NCBI RefSeq assembly: GCF_033441515.1
Contig: NZ_JAWQJT010000001.1
Location: 434,001 to 498,000, forward strand
DNA from: Amycolatopsis solani
GTDB taxonomy: Bacteria; Actinomycetota; Actinomycetes; Mycobacteriales; Pseudonocardiaceae
Direction: 5' to 3'
DNA: 64,000 bases
Under the pieces are notes generated by a model that was not told the DNA's origin, did not search any database, and saw only the letters and a program-made list of their open reading frames with translations. This document shows positions 49,655-59,472 of this stretch, piece after piece (the stretch's first letter is position 1; every line of letters begins with the position of its first letter). Position numbers and translations under genes: made by a program.

Positions 49655-50106
49655 GTCTTGGCGAGCTCCGGAGTGCGGTCGGCCCAGGTGCCGTGGGGTT
49701 CGAGGGTGAGCTCGCGGACGTCGTCCTCGCGGCGGTCCAGCCGGACCACCAGGTAGTCGTCCGAGAGCCGCTCCGCGGACCCCTCGCCCCACTCGACCAC
49801 GATCGCCGAGCGCTCCAGGTCCGTGTCCAGGTCCAGGTCGTCGAGCTGGGACAGGTCGCCGCCGAGGCGGTACGCGTCCACGTGCACCAGGGGCACGCCC
49901 GCGGTGCCGGCCGGGTGGACGCGGGCCAGCACGAACGTCGGGGAGCTGACCCGGCCGCCGACGCCGAGGCCGTCGGCGATGCCGCGGGTCAGCGTCGTCT
50001 TGCCCGCGCCGAGCGGGCCGGCCAGGAGGACCAGGTCACCCGCGCGCAGCGCGCGACCGAGGGCCCGCCCGAAGTCCATGGTCTCTTCGGGCGTGGGAAA
50101 CACCAT
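49648..50106 (-). CDS. tsaE: tRNA t6A biosynthesis ATPase TsaE
   Basis: 152 residues from the ATG at 50106; a GTG six codons upstream is an alternative. P-loop LLAGPLGAGKTTLTRGIADG, then VSSPTFVLARVH, LVHVDAYRLGG and IVVEWGEGSAERL are all typical. It is the ATPase that resets the TsaB-TsaD complex in t6A synthesis. The last codons (ELAKTS and stop) fall in the palindromic repeat, so the C terminus may have been altered by the repeat. The start lies two bases after the hydrolase stop. Confidence 0.93.
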   Translation of the reverse strand: MVFPTPEETMDFGRALGRALRAGDLVLLAGPLGAGKTTLTRGIADGLGVGGRVSSPTFVLARVHPAGTAGVPLVHVDAYRLGGDLSQLDDLDLDTDLERSAIVVEWGEGSAERLSDDYLVVRLDRREDDVRELTLEPHGTWADRTPELAKTS

Positions 50107-50108
50107 GC

Positions 50109-51206
50109 TCAACGCTGCCACCACCAGTTTCGCCGGGACGAGTCTTCGCCGTCCACACCGGAACAGCGTTGCAGAAGATCGATCAGGTGGCTGTTCACCA
50201 CCTCGGGTTGCTCGAGCTGGACCATGTGGCCGGCGCCGCGGACGCGCACGAGCTCCGCGTCGGGCAGCTCGGCCGCGATCCGCTCGGCGTGCGCGAACGG
50301 CGTGAACCGGTCCGAGTCGCCGCCGATGACCAGCACTTGCGCGTGCTTCAGCCCGGCGAGCGCGGCGTACCGGTTGTGGCTGCCGAGCGTGTCGACGAAG
50401 TTGACGAGCCCGCGCACCGGCGTCACTTCGAGCATCTCGAGCATGAAGTCGACGAGCCGGGGCGCGACGTCGCGGCTGCCGAACGCCAGCCGCCGCACGG
50501 CCTGGCGCGTCAACTGCCCGCCCGCCGCGCGGACGAACTCCACCAGCCCGGGCTGCCAGCCCGCGAGACCGCCGGCGGCGCGAGTCAGCGGGTTGTACTT
50601 CGAGAGCAGCGAGCGCGGCAACCCGCGTGCGCCCACTTCGCCCGCCGCCGTCGCGATGAAGGCGACCCCGCAGACGCGATCTTCGAAGAGCGAAGGGAAC
50701 TCGGCGGCCAGCTCCATGATCACCATGCCGCCCATCGAGTGCCCCATCAGCACGATGGGCCCCTCCGGCACCACGGACCGCAGCACGACGTCGAGGTCGC
50801 GCGCCAGCTGCTCGATGGTCGACGTCTCCGTCGAAGCCGCGCCGGAAAGGCCGTGGCCGCGGTGGTCGTAGTACACCTGACGCACGCGAGGCAGCCGCAA
50901 CGAAGCGAGGTCGCGGCGCTGGAAGTGCCAGCAGCGCCGCGAAAGCGCGAAGCCGTGCACCCCCACGACGGTCAGTTCCGGCTTGCCCCCGTCTTCCGGG
51001 TCGATCTCTTCGACCGAAAGCGGTGTGCCGTCCTCGGCCGCGACCGTCGACGTGCGGTCCGGCTTCAGCTCCCCCAGCGGCTCGTCCACGTACGGATCCT
51101 CACTGTGCCGCCGCTGCTGCGCGGCGACGATTGCGGCGGCGGCAGTCCCGGTGGCGATCGCCCCGACGCCCCCGGCGATGGCCAGCAGTCGTCGTGAAGG
51201 TGTCAC
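50109..51206 (-). CDS. Alpha/beta hydrolase with an N-terminal membrane anchor
   Basis: 365 residues from GTG at 51206, which overlaps the alr stop (GTGA). An N-terminal hydrophobic segment (RLLAIAGGVGAIATGTAAAA) may be a signal anchor. The hydrolase fold begins LTVVGVHGFALSRRCWHFQ, with VYYDHRGHGLSGAASTETST, the nucleophile elbow GHSMGGMVI, an acid near GGDSDRFTPF and His in VRGAGHMVQLEQPE. It hydrolyses an ester, amide or similar bond. The substrate is unknown. The gene lies between alr and tsaE in one operon. Confidence 0.87.
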   Translation of the reverse strand: MTPSRRLLAIAGGVGAIATGTAAAAIVAAQQRRHSEDPYVDEPLGELKPDRTSTVAAEDGTPLSVEEIDPEDGGKPELTVVGVHGFALSRRCWHFQRRDLASLRLPRVRQVYYDHRGHGLSGAASTETSTIEQLARDLDVVLRSVVPEGPIVLMGHSMGGMVIMELAAEFPSLFEDRVCGVAFIATAAGEVGARGLPRSLLSKYNPLTRAAGGLAGWQPGLVEFVRAAGGQLTRQAVRRLAFGSRDVAPRLVDFMLEMLEVTPVRGLVNFVDTLGSHNRYAALAGLKHAQVLVIGGDSDRFTPFAHAERIAAELPDAELVRVRGAGHMVQLEQPEVVNSHLIDLLQRCSGVDGEDSSRRNWWWQR

Positions 51207-52333
51207 GAGCGGTCCCCCAGATACCGGCGCCGCACCCGCGGCCGGTACATCGAAGTCACGATCTCGTAGTCGATGGTGCCCAGCTTGTCGGCCCATTCGC
51301 GGGCCGTCGGCTCGCCCAGCGACCCCGGCCCGAAGAGCACGACCTCGTCGCCGACCGCCGGTTCGAAGTCGCCGCAGTCGACGACCAGCTGGTCCATGCA
51401 GACCCGCCCGGCCACCGGCCGCCGCTGCCCGCCGAGCCAGACGTCCATCCGGCCGGACAGCGACCGCGGGACGCCGTCGGCGTACCCGGTCGGCACCAGC
51501 GCCAGGTTCGTGTCGCGCGGGGTGGTCCAGGTGTGCCCGTAGGACACCGATTCGCCGGCCTCGACCCGCTTGACCAGCACGACCGAGGACCGGAACGTCA
51601 TGGCCGGGCGCAGGTCTTCGGCCTGCGGCACCGGGTTGAGCCCGTACATCGCGATGCCGGGCCGGACGATGTCGAAGTGCAGGTCCGGGCGGGTGAGCAG
51701 GGCCGCGGAGTTCGCCAGGTGCCGCTTCGGGTCGAGCCCGGCGGCGCGGGCGGCGTCGTAGGCCTCTTCGAACCGCTTCGCCTGGTGGTCGGTCGCCGGG
51801 TGTCCCGGCTCGTCCGCGCACGCGAGGTGGGACCAGATCGCGACGACGTCGACGCGCGGTTCGGCGGCCGCCGCTTCGACCAGCTCGGCCCACGCGGCGG
51901 GCGGGCAGCCGTTGCGCGAGAGCCCGGTGTCGATTTTGAGATGCACACGCGCCTGAGTACCCGCTGGAACGGCGGCCGCGATGCGGCGTAGCTCACCCAG
52001 CGAGCTGACGGCGAGGTCGATGCCGGCCTCGACGCCCGGCGCGAAGTCGACGTCCGGGGCGTCCAGCCAGCTGAACAGGCGGGTCGTGATCCCGGCCTCG
52101 CGCAGAGCGAGGGCTTCGCCGAGCGAGCAGGTGCCGAGCCAGCTCGCGCCGGCCTCGACCGCGGCGCGCGCCACCGGCAGCGCGCCGTGGCCGTAGGCGT
52201 CGGCCTTCACCACGGCCATCACCTCGGCGCCGGGCGCGCGGGCGCCCAGCAGCGCGAGGTTGTGGCGGATCGCGCCGAGGTCGATGTCGACCTGGGCGCG
52301 AGGACTGCGCTCATGGGGAAAACTGGAGGTCAT
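51203..52333 (-). CDS. alr: Alanine racemase
   Basis: 376 residues from the ATG at 52333. PLP-Lys motif VMAVVKADAYGHG, HLKIDTGLSRNGC, MYGLNP and the C-terminal catalytic Tyr region (SYGHTWTT) with VCMDQLVVD. It makes D-alanine for peptidoglycan and needs pyridoxal phosphate. Orthologue of Rv3423c, in the same linkage to tsaE. The Shine-Dalgarno GGAGG, five bases before the ATG, is paired with codons 2-5 in a strong hairpin, so translation may be controlled. It lies 29 bases downstream of ugpC on the same strand. Confidence 0.96.
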   Translation of the reverse strand: MTSSFPHERSPRAQVDIDLGAIRHNLALLGARAPGAEVMAVVKADAYGHGALPVARAAVEAGASWLGTCSLGEALALREAGITTRLFSWLDAPDVDFAPGVEAGIDLAVSSLGELRRIAAAVPAGTQARVHLKIDTGLSRNGCPPAAWAELVEAAAAEPRVDVVAIWSHLACADEPGHPATDHQAKRFEEAYDAARAAGLDPKRHLANSAALLTRPDLHFDIVRPGIAMYGLNPVPQAEDLRPAMTFRSSVVLVKRVEAGESVSYGHTWTTPRDTNLALVPTGYADGVPRSLSGRMDVWLGGQRRPVAGRVCMDQLVVDCGDFEPAVGDEVVLFGPGSLGEPTAREWADKLGTIDYEIVTSMYRPRVRRRYLGDRS

Positions 52334-52354
52334 AACGCCCTCCAGTTTCCCATG
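52312..52354 (-). promoter_or_regulatory. Hairpin that buries the alr ribosome binding site
   Basis: On the minus-strand RNA, 52339-52354 (including the Shine-Dalgarno GGAGG) pairs with 52312-52329 in the first codons of alr. A 10-bp perfect core (AAACTGGAGG with its complement) extends to 16 bp with two single-base bulges. The start codon ATG (52331-52333) is in the nine-base loop. It could lower or regulate alr translation, or work as a terminator after ugpC, whose stop lies eight bases before it. Confidence 0.65.
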
Positions 52355-52362
52355 ACCCGAGG

Positions 52363-53454
<1,092 letters not shown>

Positions 53455-53457
53455 CGG

Positions 53458-54885
53458 TCAGTCCTCTCCGAGATTCCGCCGGACCCCGTACGCCGCTTCG
53501 CGGGCTTCGAGGTGGCGCTGCTGGATCCGGTGGCCCGCGGCGCGCTGCGCCTCGGTCGGCTCGTCCAGCTCGAGCGCTTTTTTGTTCTCTTGCCAGGACG
53601 GGGGTTCCGCGCTGGAAGTCAGGGCCCACGCCGCCTGCCGCGCCGCGCCGATGGCGACGTACTCGGCGACTTCGGGCAGCTGCACGGGCACGCCGAACAC
53701 CAGCGGCGCGACGGCGCGGACGGCGGCCGACTGCGCGCCGCCGCCGATCAGCAGCACGCGGCGGACGTCGAGGCCGTGCGCGCGGACCGCGTCGAGCCCG
53801 GCGGCGAGGCCGCAGAGCATGCCCTCGACGGCGCTGCGCGCGAGGTTCTGCGGGGTCATGTTGGCCCTGGTCAGGCCGCTCAGCGAGCCGGTGGCGTCCG
53901 GCAGGTTCGGGGTGCGCTCGCCGTCCAGGTAGGGCAGGAACGTGAGGCCCTCGGCGCCGGGCTCGCCGTCCAGCGCGAGCCGGTCGAACTCGCTCAGCGT
54001 GGCGCCGAGCATCGACGCCGTGGCGGTGAGCACGCGGGCGGCGTTGAGGGTGCAGGCGAGCGGCAGGAACCGGCCGGTGGCGTCGGCGAACCCGGCGACC
54101 TCGCCGGTGGCGTCGGCCGCGCCGGTCTCGGCGACGCCGAACACGGTGCCGCTGGTGCCGAGCGACACGACGACGTCGCCGGCCCGCAGTTCGAGCCCGA
54201 GCGCGGCGGCCATGTTGTCGCCGGTGCCCGCCGAGACGAGCACGCCGTCGGAGGTGTGGCCGGCGGCCTGGGCCGGGCCGAGCACGGCGGGCAGCTCCGG
54301 CGTCCGGCCACCGAAGGCGTGGCTCAGGACGTCGAGGCGGTAGGCGTTGTCGGACGGCGAGAAGTAGCCGGTGCCGGACGCGTCGCCGCGGTCGGTGACC
54401 GGGTCGCCGCCGGTGAGCTTCCAGGTCAGCCAGTCGTGCGGCAGCAGCACGCGCGCGACGCGATCGGCCAGCTTCGGCTCGTGGTCGGCCAGCCAGCGCA
54501 GCTTCGTCACGGTGAAGCTGGCGACGGGCACCGAGCCGACGGACTTGGCCCAGACGGACGGCCCGCCGAGCTCGTCGATGAGGTCGAGTGCCGACTGCGC
54601 GGAGCGGGTGTCGTTCCACAGCAGCGCGGGCCGGACGACCTCGCCGTCCTCGTCGAGGGTGACCATGCCGTGCTGCTGCCCGCCGACGCCGATGGCCTTG
54701 ACGTCGTCGAGCAGGCCCTTCGTGGCATCTCGGAAGGCGTCCCACCAGGCGGCGGGGTCGACCTCGGTGCCCTCGGGGTGCGGCGCGCGGCCGGTGCGGA
54801 CGATTTCGCCGGTTTCGGCGTCGCACACGACGACCTTGGTCGACTGCGTGGACGAGTCGATGCCGGCGACCAGCTCAGCTGTCAT
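53458..54885 (-). CDS. xylB: Xylulokinase of the FGGY family
   Basis: 475 residues from the ATG at 54885. FGGY patterns: [81 protein letters not shown] and [22 protein letters not shown] and WNDTR match xylulokinases. It phosphorylates D-xylulose to xylulose 5-phosphate for the pentose phosphate route. Its start overlaps the DeoR gene stop by 11 bases, and ugpC follows, so the three form an operon. No xylose isomerase is in the window. Confidence 0.93.
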   Translation of the reverse strand: MTAELVAGIDSSTQSTKVVVCDAETGEIVRTGRAPHPEGTEVDPAAWWDAFRDATKGLLDDVKAIGVGGQQHGMVTLDEDGEVVRPALLWNDTRSAQSALDLIDELGGPSVWAKSVGSVPVASFTVTKLRWLADHEPKLADRVARVLLPHDWLTWKLTGGDPVTDRGDASGTGYFSPSDNAYRLDVLSHAFGGRTPELPAVLGPAQAAGHTSDGVLVSAGTGDNMAAALGLELRAGDVVVSLGTSGTVFGVAETGAADATGEVAGFADATGRFLPLACTLNAARVLTATASMLGATLSEFDRLALDGEPGAEGLTFLPYLDGERTPNLPDATGSLSGLTRANMTPQNLARSAVEGMLCGLAAGLDAVRAHGLDVRRVLLIGGGAQSAAVRAVAPLVFGVPVQLPEVAEYVAIGAARQAAWALTSSAEPPSWQENKKALELDEPTEAQRAAGHRIQQRHLEAREAAYGVRRNLGED

Positions 54886-55708
54886 AGGGCTGCCCCTCTG
54901 CGACGTGTTCGACGATCTCGATCGAGGTCCCCGCGTTGAGCGCGGCCTCGATCTCCTCGGTGGGCGTGGCTTCGCCGGTGATCAGCAGGTCGTAGTCGCC
55001 GACGTCACCGTGCGCGTAGGTCGCGGTGCGGCCGAACTTCGAGTGGTCGACGACGAGGACGTTGTGGTTGGCGACCTTGAGCGCCGCCTTCTTCAGCTCG
55101 GCGTAGTCGCGATCCGGGTGGAAGAGCCGCCCGACCGCGACCGCGGTGACCGAGACGAAGGAGACGTCGGCGCGGATCGAGTCGAGCAGGTTCAGGACCT
55201 CGGGACCGGCGCAGGAGTCGTACTCGTGGGAGTAGCGGCCGCCGGCGAGCACGACGTCGACCTTCGTCCCCAGTACGCGCGCGGCCTGCAGCGAGTTCGT
55301 CACGACGGTGAGGCCGCCGATCTCCGCGAGCCGCTTGACCAGCGGGAGGAGCGTGGTGGAGTCGTCGACGAAGACGGTCTGCCCGGGGTGGACGTGCTTC
55401 GCGGCGGCGTCGCCGAGAGCGTCCTTCTCGCCGTGGTGGAGGGTGTCGCGGAAGCGGGCGGCGGACTCGATGGTGAGCGCCGGGTAGGCCTCGACCTTGC
55501 CGCGCAGCTTGCGCAGGAGCCGGCGTTCGGCCAGGTCGTCGAGGTCGCGGTGCATGGTCATGAGGCTGACCTTGAAGCGCGCGGTCAGGTCGTCGATCCG
55601 CGCTTCGCCCTCCTCGATGACGTGGTCGAGGATCTCCTGCCGCCGCTGCTCGACGGCAGCGTCGGACGGCCGGGTCTTCCGGTCTCCGGGTGCTGTGCCG
55701 CCGCTCAC
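54875..55708 (-). CDS. DeoR/GlpR-family sugar-responsive repressor
   Basis: 277 residues from GTG at 55708. The N-terminal DeoR helix-turn-helix reads [20 protein letters not shown] with [12 protein letters not shown]. The DeoRC sensor domain follows: [53 protein letters not shown]. It probably binds a phosphorylated sugar and controls its own operon with xylB and ugpC. The first gene of the operon, with a short dyad 37 bases upstream. The inducer is unknown; xylulose 5-phosphate is a guess. Confidence 0.9.
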   Translation of the reverse strand: MSGGTAPGDRKTRPSDAAVEQRRQEILDHVIEEGEARIDDLTARFKVSLMTMHRDLDDLAERRLLRKLRGKVEAYPALTIESAARFRDTLHHGEKDALGDAAAKHVHPGQTVFVDDSTTLLPLVKRLAEIGGLTVVTNSLQAARVLGTKVDVVLAGGRYSHEYDSCAGPEVLNLLDSIRADVSFVSVTAVAVGRLFHPDRDYAELKKAALKVANHNVLVVDHSKFGRTATYAHGDVGDYDLLITGEATPTEEIEAALNAGTSIEIVEHVAEGQPYDS

Positions 55709-55744
55709 ACGGCATTCTTACCAGATTTGACGGCGGGAGTTAAC

Positions 55745-55762
55745 AGAGAACTCGATATCTCT
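55745..55762. promoter_or_regulatory. Short dyad upstream of the DeoR operon, possible operator
   Basis: AGAGA (55745-55749), eight bases, TCTCT (55758-55762) lies in the only AT-rich patch between the DeoR gene and nnrD. This is where an autoregulatory operator would be expected. The dyad is short and the patch overlaps the 3' end of nnrD, so support is weak. Confidence 0.25.
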
Positions 55763-55764
55763 TC

Positions 55765-57204
55765 TCAAGACGTCAAGGAGCGGATCGCGCGGATCGCCTC
55801 CGGGATCGCGTGGACCAGCACGGACGACGACGTCGGGGCGTTCTGGGCCGCGATCGCGCCCGCCAGCGAGTGGACGTGGGCCGCGGCCGCCGCGGCCAGC
55901 CAGGGGTCGAGGCCCGCGGCCAGCAGGGCGCCGAGCAGGCCCGACAGCACGTCGCCCGAGCCCGGCGTCGCCAGCCAGGCACCGCGCGGGGTATTGACCG
56001 CCGCACGGCCGTCGGGCGCGGCCACCACCGTCACGTGCCCCTTCAGCAGCACCACGGCGTCGTACTTCTTCGCCGCTTCGCGCGCCGCCGTCACGCGGTC
56101 GGCGCCCGGCTTGCGGCCCATCAGACGCTCGTACTCGCCCGCGTGCGGCGTCAGCACCAGCGGTGTGTCCGGGTCACGGGCGTCGAGGACCTCGGGGGAC
56201 TTCGCGATGATCGTCGTCGCATCGGCGTCCGCGCAGACCGGCAGGCCCTGACCGAGGACGTACCGGACGACGTCGCGGCCCTCCGAGCCGGTGCCGATGC
56301 CGGGGCCGACCGCCCACGCCTGGACCCGGCCGGCGTCCGCGACCGTGCCCGTGGCGATGACCTCCGGCCACTGCGCCCGGACGACGTCGGCCGCGTGGCC
56401 CGCGTACCGGACCATGCCCGCCGTCGCGCGCACCGCCGCGCCCGCGGTCAGCACCGCCGCGCCCGGGTACGTCGCCGAGCCCGCCGCGACGCCGACCACG
56501 CCCTGGCTGTACTTGTCGTCCTCCGGGCCGGGCACCGGCCAGGCCGCGGCGACGTCCACGATGTCGAGCCGATGCAGGTCGGGGTCCGCCAGTTCGAGGC
56601 CGATGTCGACCAGCACGACCTCGCCGCAGTGGGCGGGCGCGAGCGCGTGGACCGGCTTGAGCGCGCCGAAGGTCACCGTGCGGGCCGCCTTCACCGCCGG
56701 CCCGTCGACCGCGCCGGTGTCCGGGTCGACGCCGCTGGGCAGGTCGACCGCCACGATCGGCGCTTCGACCAGCTCGACGAGCCGGGCCGCGTCGGGGCGC
56801 AGCGCGCCCTTGCCGGAGATGCCGATGATCCCGTCCACGACGACGTCGGCCTTCGCGATCCACTGTGGACCGTCTTCGGCGGGCACCGCGCGGCCACCGG
56901 CTCGCTTGAGCGCTTTCAGACCGGCGGCGTGGGTCTTCTCGGGCTTGAGCAGGATCGCCGTCACGGCGACACCACGTTTGCGCAGGAACGCCCCGGCCCA
57001 GAGCGCGTCGCCGCCGTTGTCGCCCGAGCCGACCAGGAGCACGACCCGGCGGCCGGACACTCCGCCGGTGTGGTCTTCGAGGAAGTCCGCGACGTGCACG
57101 GCGAGCCCGAAAGACGCCCGCCGCATCAGCTCGCCATCGGGCGTGACGGCGAACGCCCGCCCCTCCGCCTCGCGAATCCGTTCCGTGGTCCAGATTCCCT
57201 GCAC
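55765..57204 (-). CDS. nnrD: Bifunctional NAD(P)H-hydrate epimerase/dehydratase
   Basis: 479 residues from GTG at 57204, with GGGAGG seven bases upstream. The N-terminal YjeF_N epimerase (about 1-215) has VVLLVGSGDNGGDALWAGAF and VDLPSGVDPDTG. The C-terminal ribokinase-like dehydratase (about 225-479) has GVVGVAAGSATYPGAAVLTA, LVLTPHAGEYERLMG and the catalytic region TPGSGDVLSGLLGAL. It repairs hydrated NADH and NADPH, using ADP in the second step. It is 15 bases downstream of glmS, as in mycobacteria (Rv3433c region). Confidence 0.95.
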   Translation of the reverse strand: MQGIWTTERIREAEGRAFAVTPDGELMRRASFGLAVHVADFLEDHTGGVSGRRVVLLVGSGDNGGDALWAGAFLRKRGVAVTAILLKPEKTHAAGLKALKRAGGRAVPAEDGPQWIAKADVVVDGIIGISGKGALRPDAARLVELVEAPIVAVDLPSGVDPDTGAVDGPAVKAARTVTFGALKPVHALAPAHCGEVVLVDIGLELADPDLHRLDIVDVAAAWPVPGPEDDKYSQGVVGVAAGSATYPGAAVLTAGAAVRATAGMVRYAGHAADVVRAQWPEVIATGTVADAGRVQAWAVGPGIGTGSEGRDVVRYVLGQGLPVCADADATTIIAKSPEVLDARDPDTPLVLTPHAGEYERLMGRKPGADRVTAAREAAKKYDAVVLLKGHVTVVAAPDGRAAVNTPRGAWLATPGSGDVLSGLLGALLAAGLDPWLAAAAAAHVHSLAGAIAAQNAPTSSSVLVHAIPEAIRAIRSLTS

Positions 57205-57219
57205 GGCGGGGCCTCCCGC

Positions 57220-59082
57220 TTACTCGACGGTGACGGACTTCGCCAGGTTACGCGGCTTGTCGACGTCGTACCCGCGGGCGCGGGCGATCTCCGCGGCCAG
57301 CACCTGCAGCGGCACCGTGGACACCAGCGGCTGCAGCAGCGTCGGCACCGCGGGGACCTCGATGAGCTCGTCGGCGAACGGCCGGACGGTCTCGTCGCCC
57401 TCTTCGGCGATTACGATCGTGCGGGCGCCGCGCGCCTGGATCTCACTGATGTTCGACACGAGCTTCGAGTGCAGCACCGCGCGTCCCTTGGGCGACGGCA
57501 TCACGACGACGACCGGCAGGCCGTCCTCGATCAGCGCGATCGGGCCGTGCTTGAGCTCGCCGGCCGCGAAGCCCTCGGCGTGCATGTAGGCGAGTTCCTT
57601 GAGCTTGAGCGCGCCTTCGAGCGCGACCGGGAACCCGACGTGGCGCCCGAGGAACAGCACGGCCTTCGAGTCCGCGATCCGGCGGCCGAGGTCACGCACC
57701 TGGTCCACAGTGGACAGTACCTTTTGGACGGCCGCGGGCATGGCCTCGAGCTCGGCGAACTCGCGCGCGACCTCGTCCGGGTACTTGGTGCCGCGGGCCT
57801 GCGCCAGCGCCAGGCCGACCAGGTAGTTCGCCGCGATCTGGGCGAGGAACGCCTTCGTCGAGGCGACGCCGATCTCGGGTCCGGCGTGCGTGTAGAGGAC
57901 GGCGTCGGACTCGCGCGGGATCTGCGCGCCGTTGGTGTTGCAGACGGCGAGGACGCGCGCCTTCTGCTCACGCGCGTGCCGGACGGCTTCGAGCGTGTCC
58001 GCCGTCTCGCCGGACTGGGACACGGCGACGACCAGCGTGTCGCGGTCGAGGACCGGGTCGCGGTAGCGGAACTCGGACGCCAGCTCGACCTCGACCGGCA
58101 GGCGCGTCCAGTGCTCGATGGCGTACTTGGCGACCAGCCCGGAGTGGTAGGCGGACCCGCAGGCGATGACGAAGACCTTGTCGACGTCGCGGAGGTCCTG
58201 GTCGGAGATGCGCTGCTCGTCCAGGATGATGCGGCCGGACTCGAAGTGCCCGCGCAGCGTGTTGGCCAGCGCCTCGGGCTGCTCCTCGATCTCCTTGAGC
58301 ATGAAGTACTCGTGGCCGCCCTTTTCGGCGGCGCTGAGGTCCCAGTCGACGGTGAACGGCTTGGCCTGGGCGGCGTCGCCGTGGAAGTCGCGGACGTCGT
58401 AGCCCTCGCGCGTGATGACGACGAGCTGATCCTGCCCGAGCTCGACGGCTTCCCGGGTGTGCTCGATGAACGCGGCGACGTCGGAGGCGACGAAGTGCTC
58501 CCCGTCCCCGACCCCGACGACCAGCGGCGACGACCGCCGCGCGGCCACGATCGTGTCCGGCTCGTCGGCGTGCGTCACGACCAGCGTGAAGGCCCCTTCG
58601 AGCCGGCGGCAGACGGCGGCGACGCTGGCGGCGAGATCACCCTTGGTGTCGCCTTCGGCGTAGGCGCGGGCGACGAGGTGCGCGGCGGTCTCGCTGTCGG
58701 TGTCACTGGCCATCTCGACACCGACGGCCTCGAGCTCGGCCCGGAGAGCGGCGAAGTTCTCGATGATGCCGTTGTGCACGATGGCGACGCGCTGCGAGCC
58801 GTCCCGGTGCGGGTGCGAGTTGCGGTCGACGGGCGCGCCGTGGGTGGCCCAGCGGGTGTGCCCCATGCCGGCTGTCCCGGCGAAGGCGTCCCGCCCGACC
58901 TTTTCGAGCTCGGCCTCCAGGTTGGCGAGCCGGCCGGCCTTGCGCTCGACGGTCAGCGCACCGGCCCCGTCGAGCACCGCGACGCCGGCCGAGTCGTAAC
59001 CGCGGTACTCCATGCGCCGGAGCCCACCGAGGACGACGTCCAGAGCCGGGCGGTGCCCGACATATCCCACGATTCCACACAC
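57220..59082 (-). CDS. glmS: Glutamine-fructose-6-phosphate aminotransferase
   Basis: 620 residues from GTG at 59082, chosen because Cys2 (VCGIVGYVG) must become the N-terminal nucleophile after Met removal. The GATase II domain has EYRGYDSAGVAV, HTRWATHGAPVDRNSHPH and IVHNGIIENF. Two SIS domains follow (FVIACGSAYHSGLVAKYAIE, VVAVSQSGETADTLEAVRHA) and the C terminus KPRNLAKSVTVE. It makes glucosamine 6-phosphate for UDP-GlcNAc and the cell wall. No glmS ribozyme is expected or seen. It and nnrD form one transcription unit. Confidence 0.97.
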   Translation of the reverse strand: MCGIVGYVGHRPALDVVLGGLRRMEYRGYDSAGVAVLDGAGALTVERKAGRLANLEAELEKVGRDAFAGTAGMGHTRWATHGAPVDRNSHPHRDGSQRVAIVHNGIIENFAALRAELEAVGVEMASDTDSETAAHLVARAYAEGDTKGDLAASVAAVCRRLEGAFTLVVTHADEPDTIVAARRSSPLVVGVGDGEHFVASDVAAFIEHTREAVELGQDQLVVITREGYDVRDFHGDAAQAKPFTVDWDLSAAEKGGHEYFMLKEIEEQPEALANTLRGHFESGRIILDEQRISDQDLRDVDKVFVIACGSAYHSGLVAKYAIEHWTRLPVEVELASEFRYRDPVLDRDTLVVAVSQSGETADTLEAVRHAREQKARVLAVCNTNGAQIPRESDAVLYTHAGPEIGVASTKAFLAQIAANYLVGLALAQARGTKYPDEVAREFAELEAMPAAVQKVLSTVDQVRDLGRRIADSKAVLFLGRHVGFPVALEGALKLKELAYMHAEGFAAGELKHGPIALIEDGLPVVVVMPSPKGRAVLHSKLVSNISEIQARGARTIVIAEEGDETVRPFADELIEVPAVPTLLQPLVSTVPLQVLAAEIARARGYDVDKPRNLAKSVTVE

Positions 59083-59472
59083 GCGCACCAGCCTAACGAG
59101 GGATGTTCGGCGGGTTGATGGGGTGTGGGATGGGGGGTTGACCTGGTCTTTCTTGGGGTTCGGTGGTTCGGACCAATACGGGTTCACCCACACGTGTGCT
59201 CGGGTGTACCCGCCACCCCGAAGCGTGGATTGTGACTACGGACGGCAACACCGCGTCAAGGCGGGAAAGATGCCTTGACCCGGTGCTGCCGTCCGTGTTC
59301 TGGCTTCGGATCGGGGTTGCGGGGAGGTCTGGGTGGCGGTCCCTCAGCTCTCGTCGAGCCGGCCCCCTTCGCGTGGTGCGGTGGGCGAGCATGTGAAGGC
59401 CGCCTTGCAGGCGTCCGGGGCTTGCCGGGGCGGCACCGCGCCGTGCGCGAGCCGGCACAGTAGGGTTCCGCC
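59083..59472. other. 390-base divergent gap with a long inverted repeat
   Basis: No convincing gene lies between glmS and the hydrolase. A 24-bp inverted repeat (59239-59262 with 59272-59295, two mismatches) dominates it. TTGACC occurs near 59138 on the + strand without a good -10 box. TAGGGT (59461-59466), six bases before the hydrolase ATG, looks like a -10 element for a leaderless transcript. The glmS promoter should be at the left end. Confidence 0.5.
59239..59295. repeat. 57-bp inverted repeat upstream of glmS
   Basis: Left arm 59239-59262 and right arm 59272-59295 pair over 24 bp with two mismatches; the inner part is GTCAAGGC...GCCTTGAC around the loop GGGAAAGAT. It lies between divergent genes, where a terminator is not needed. 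It may be a repeat-family member or a regulatory RNA structure. Confidence 0.65.

Noticed and set aside
57220..59472. glmS ribozyme or riboswitch
   Set aside because: The known glmS ribozyme belongs mainly to Firmicutes, and its core was not seen in the glmS leader. The inverted repeat at 59239 is more than 150 bases upstream and is unlike it.
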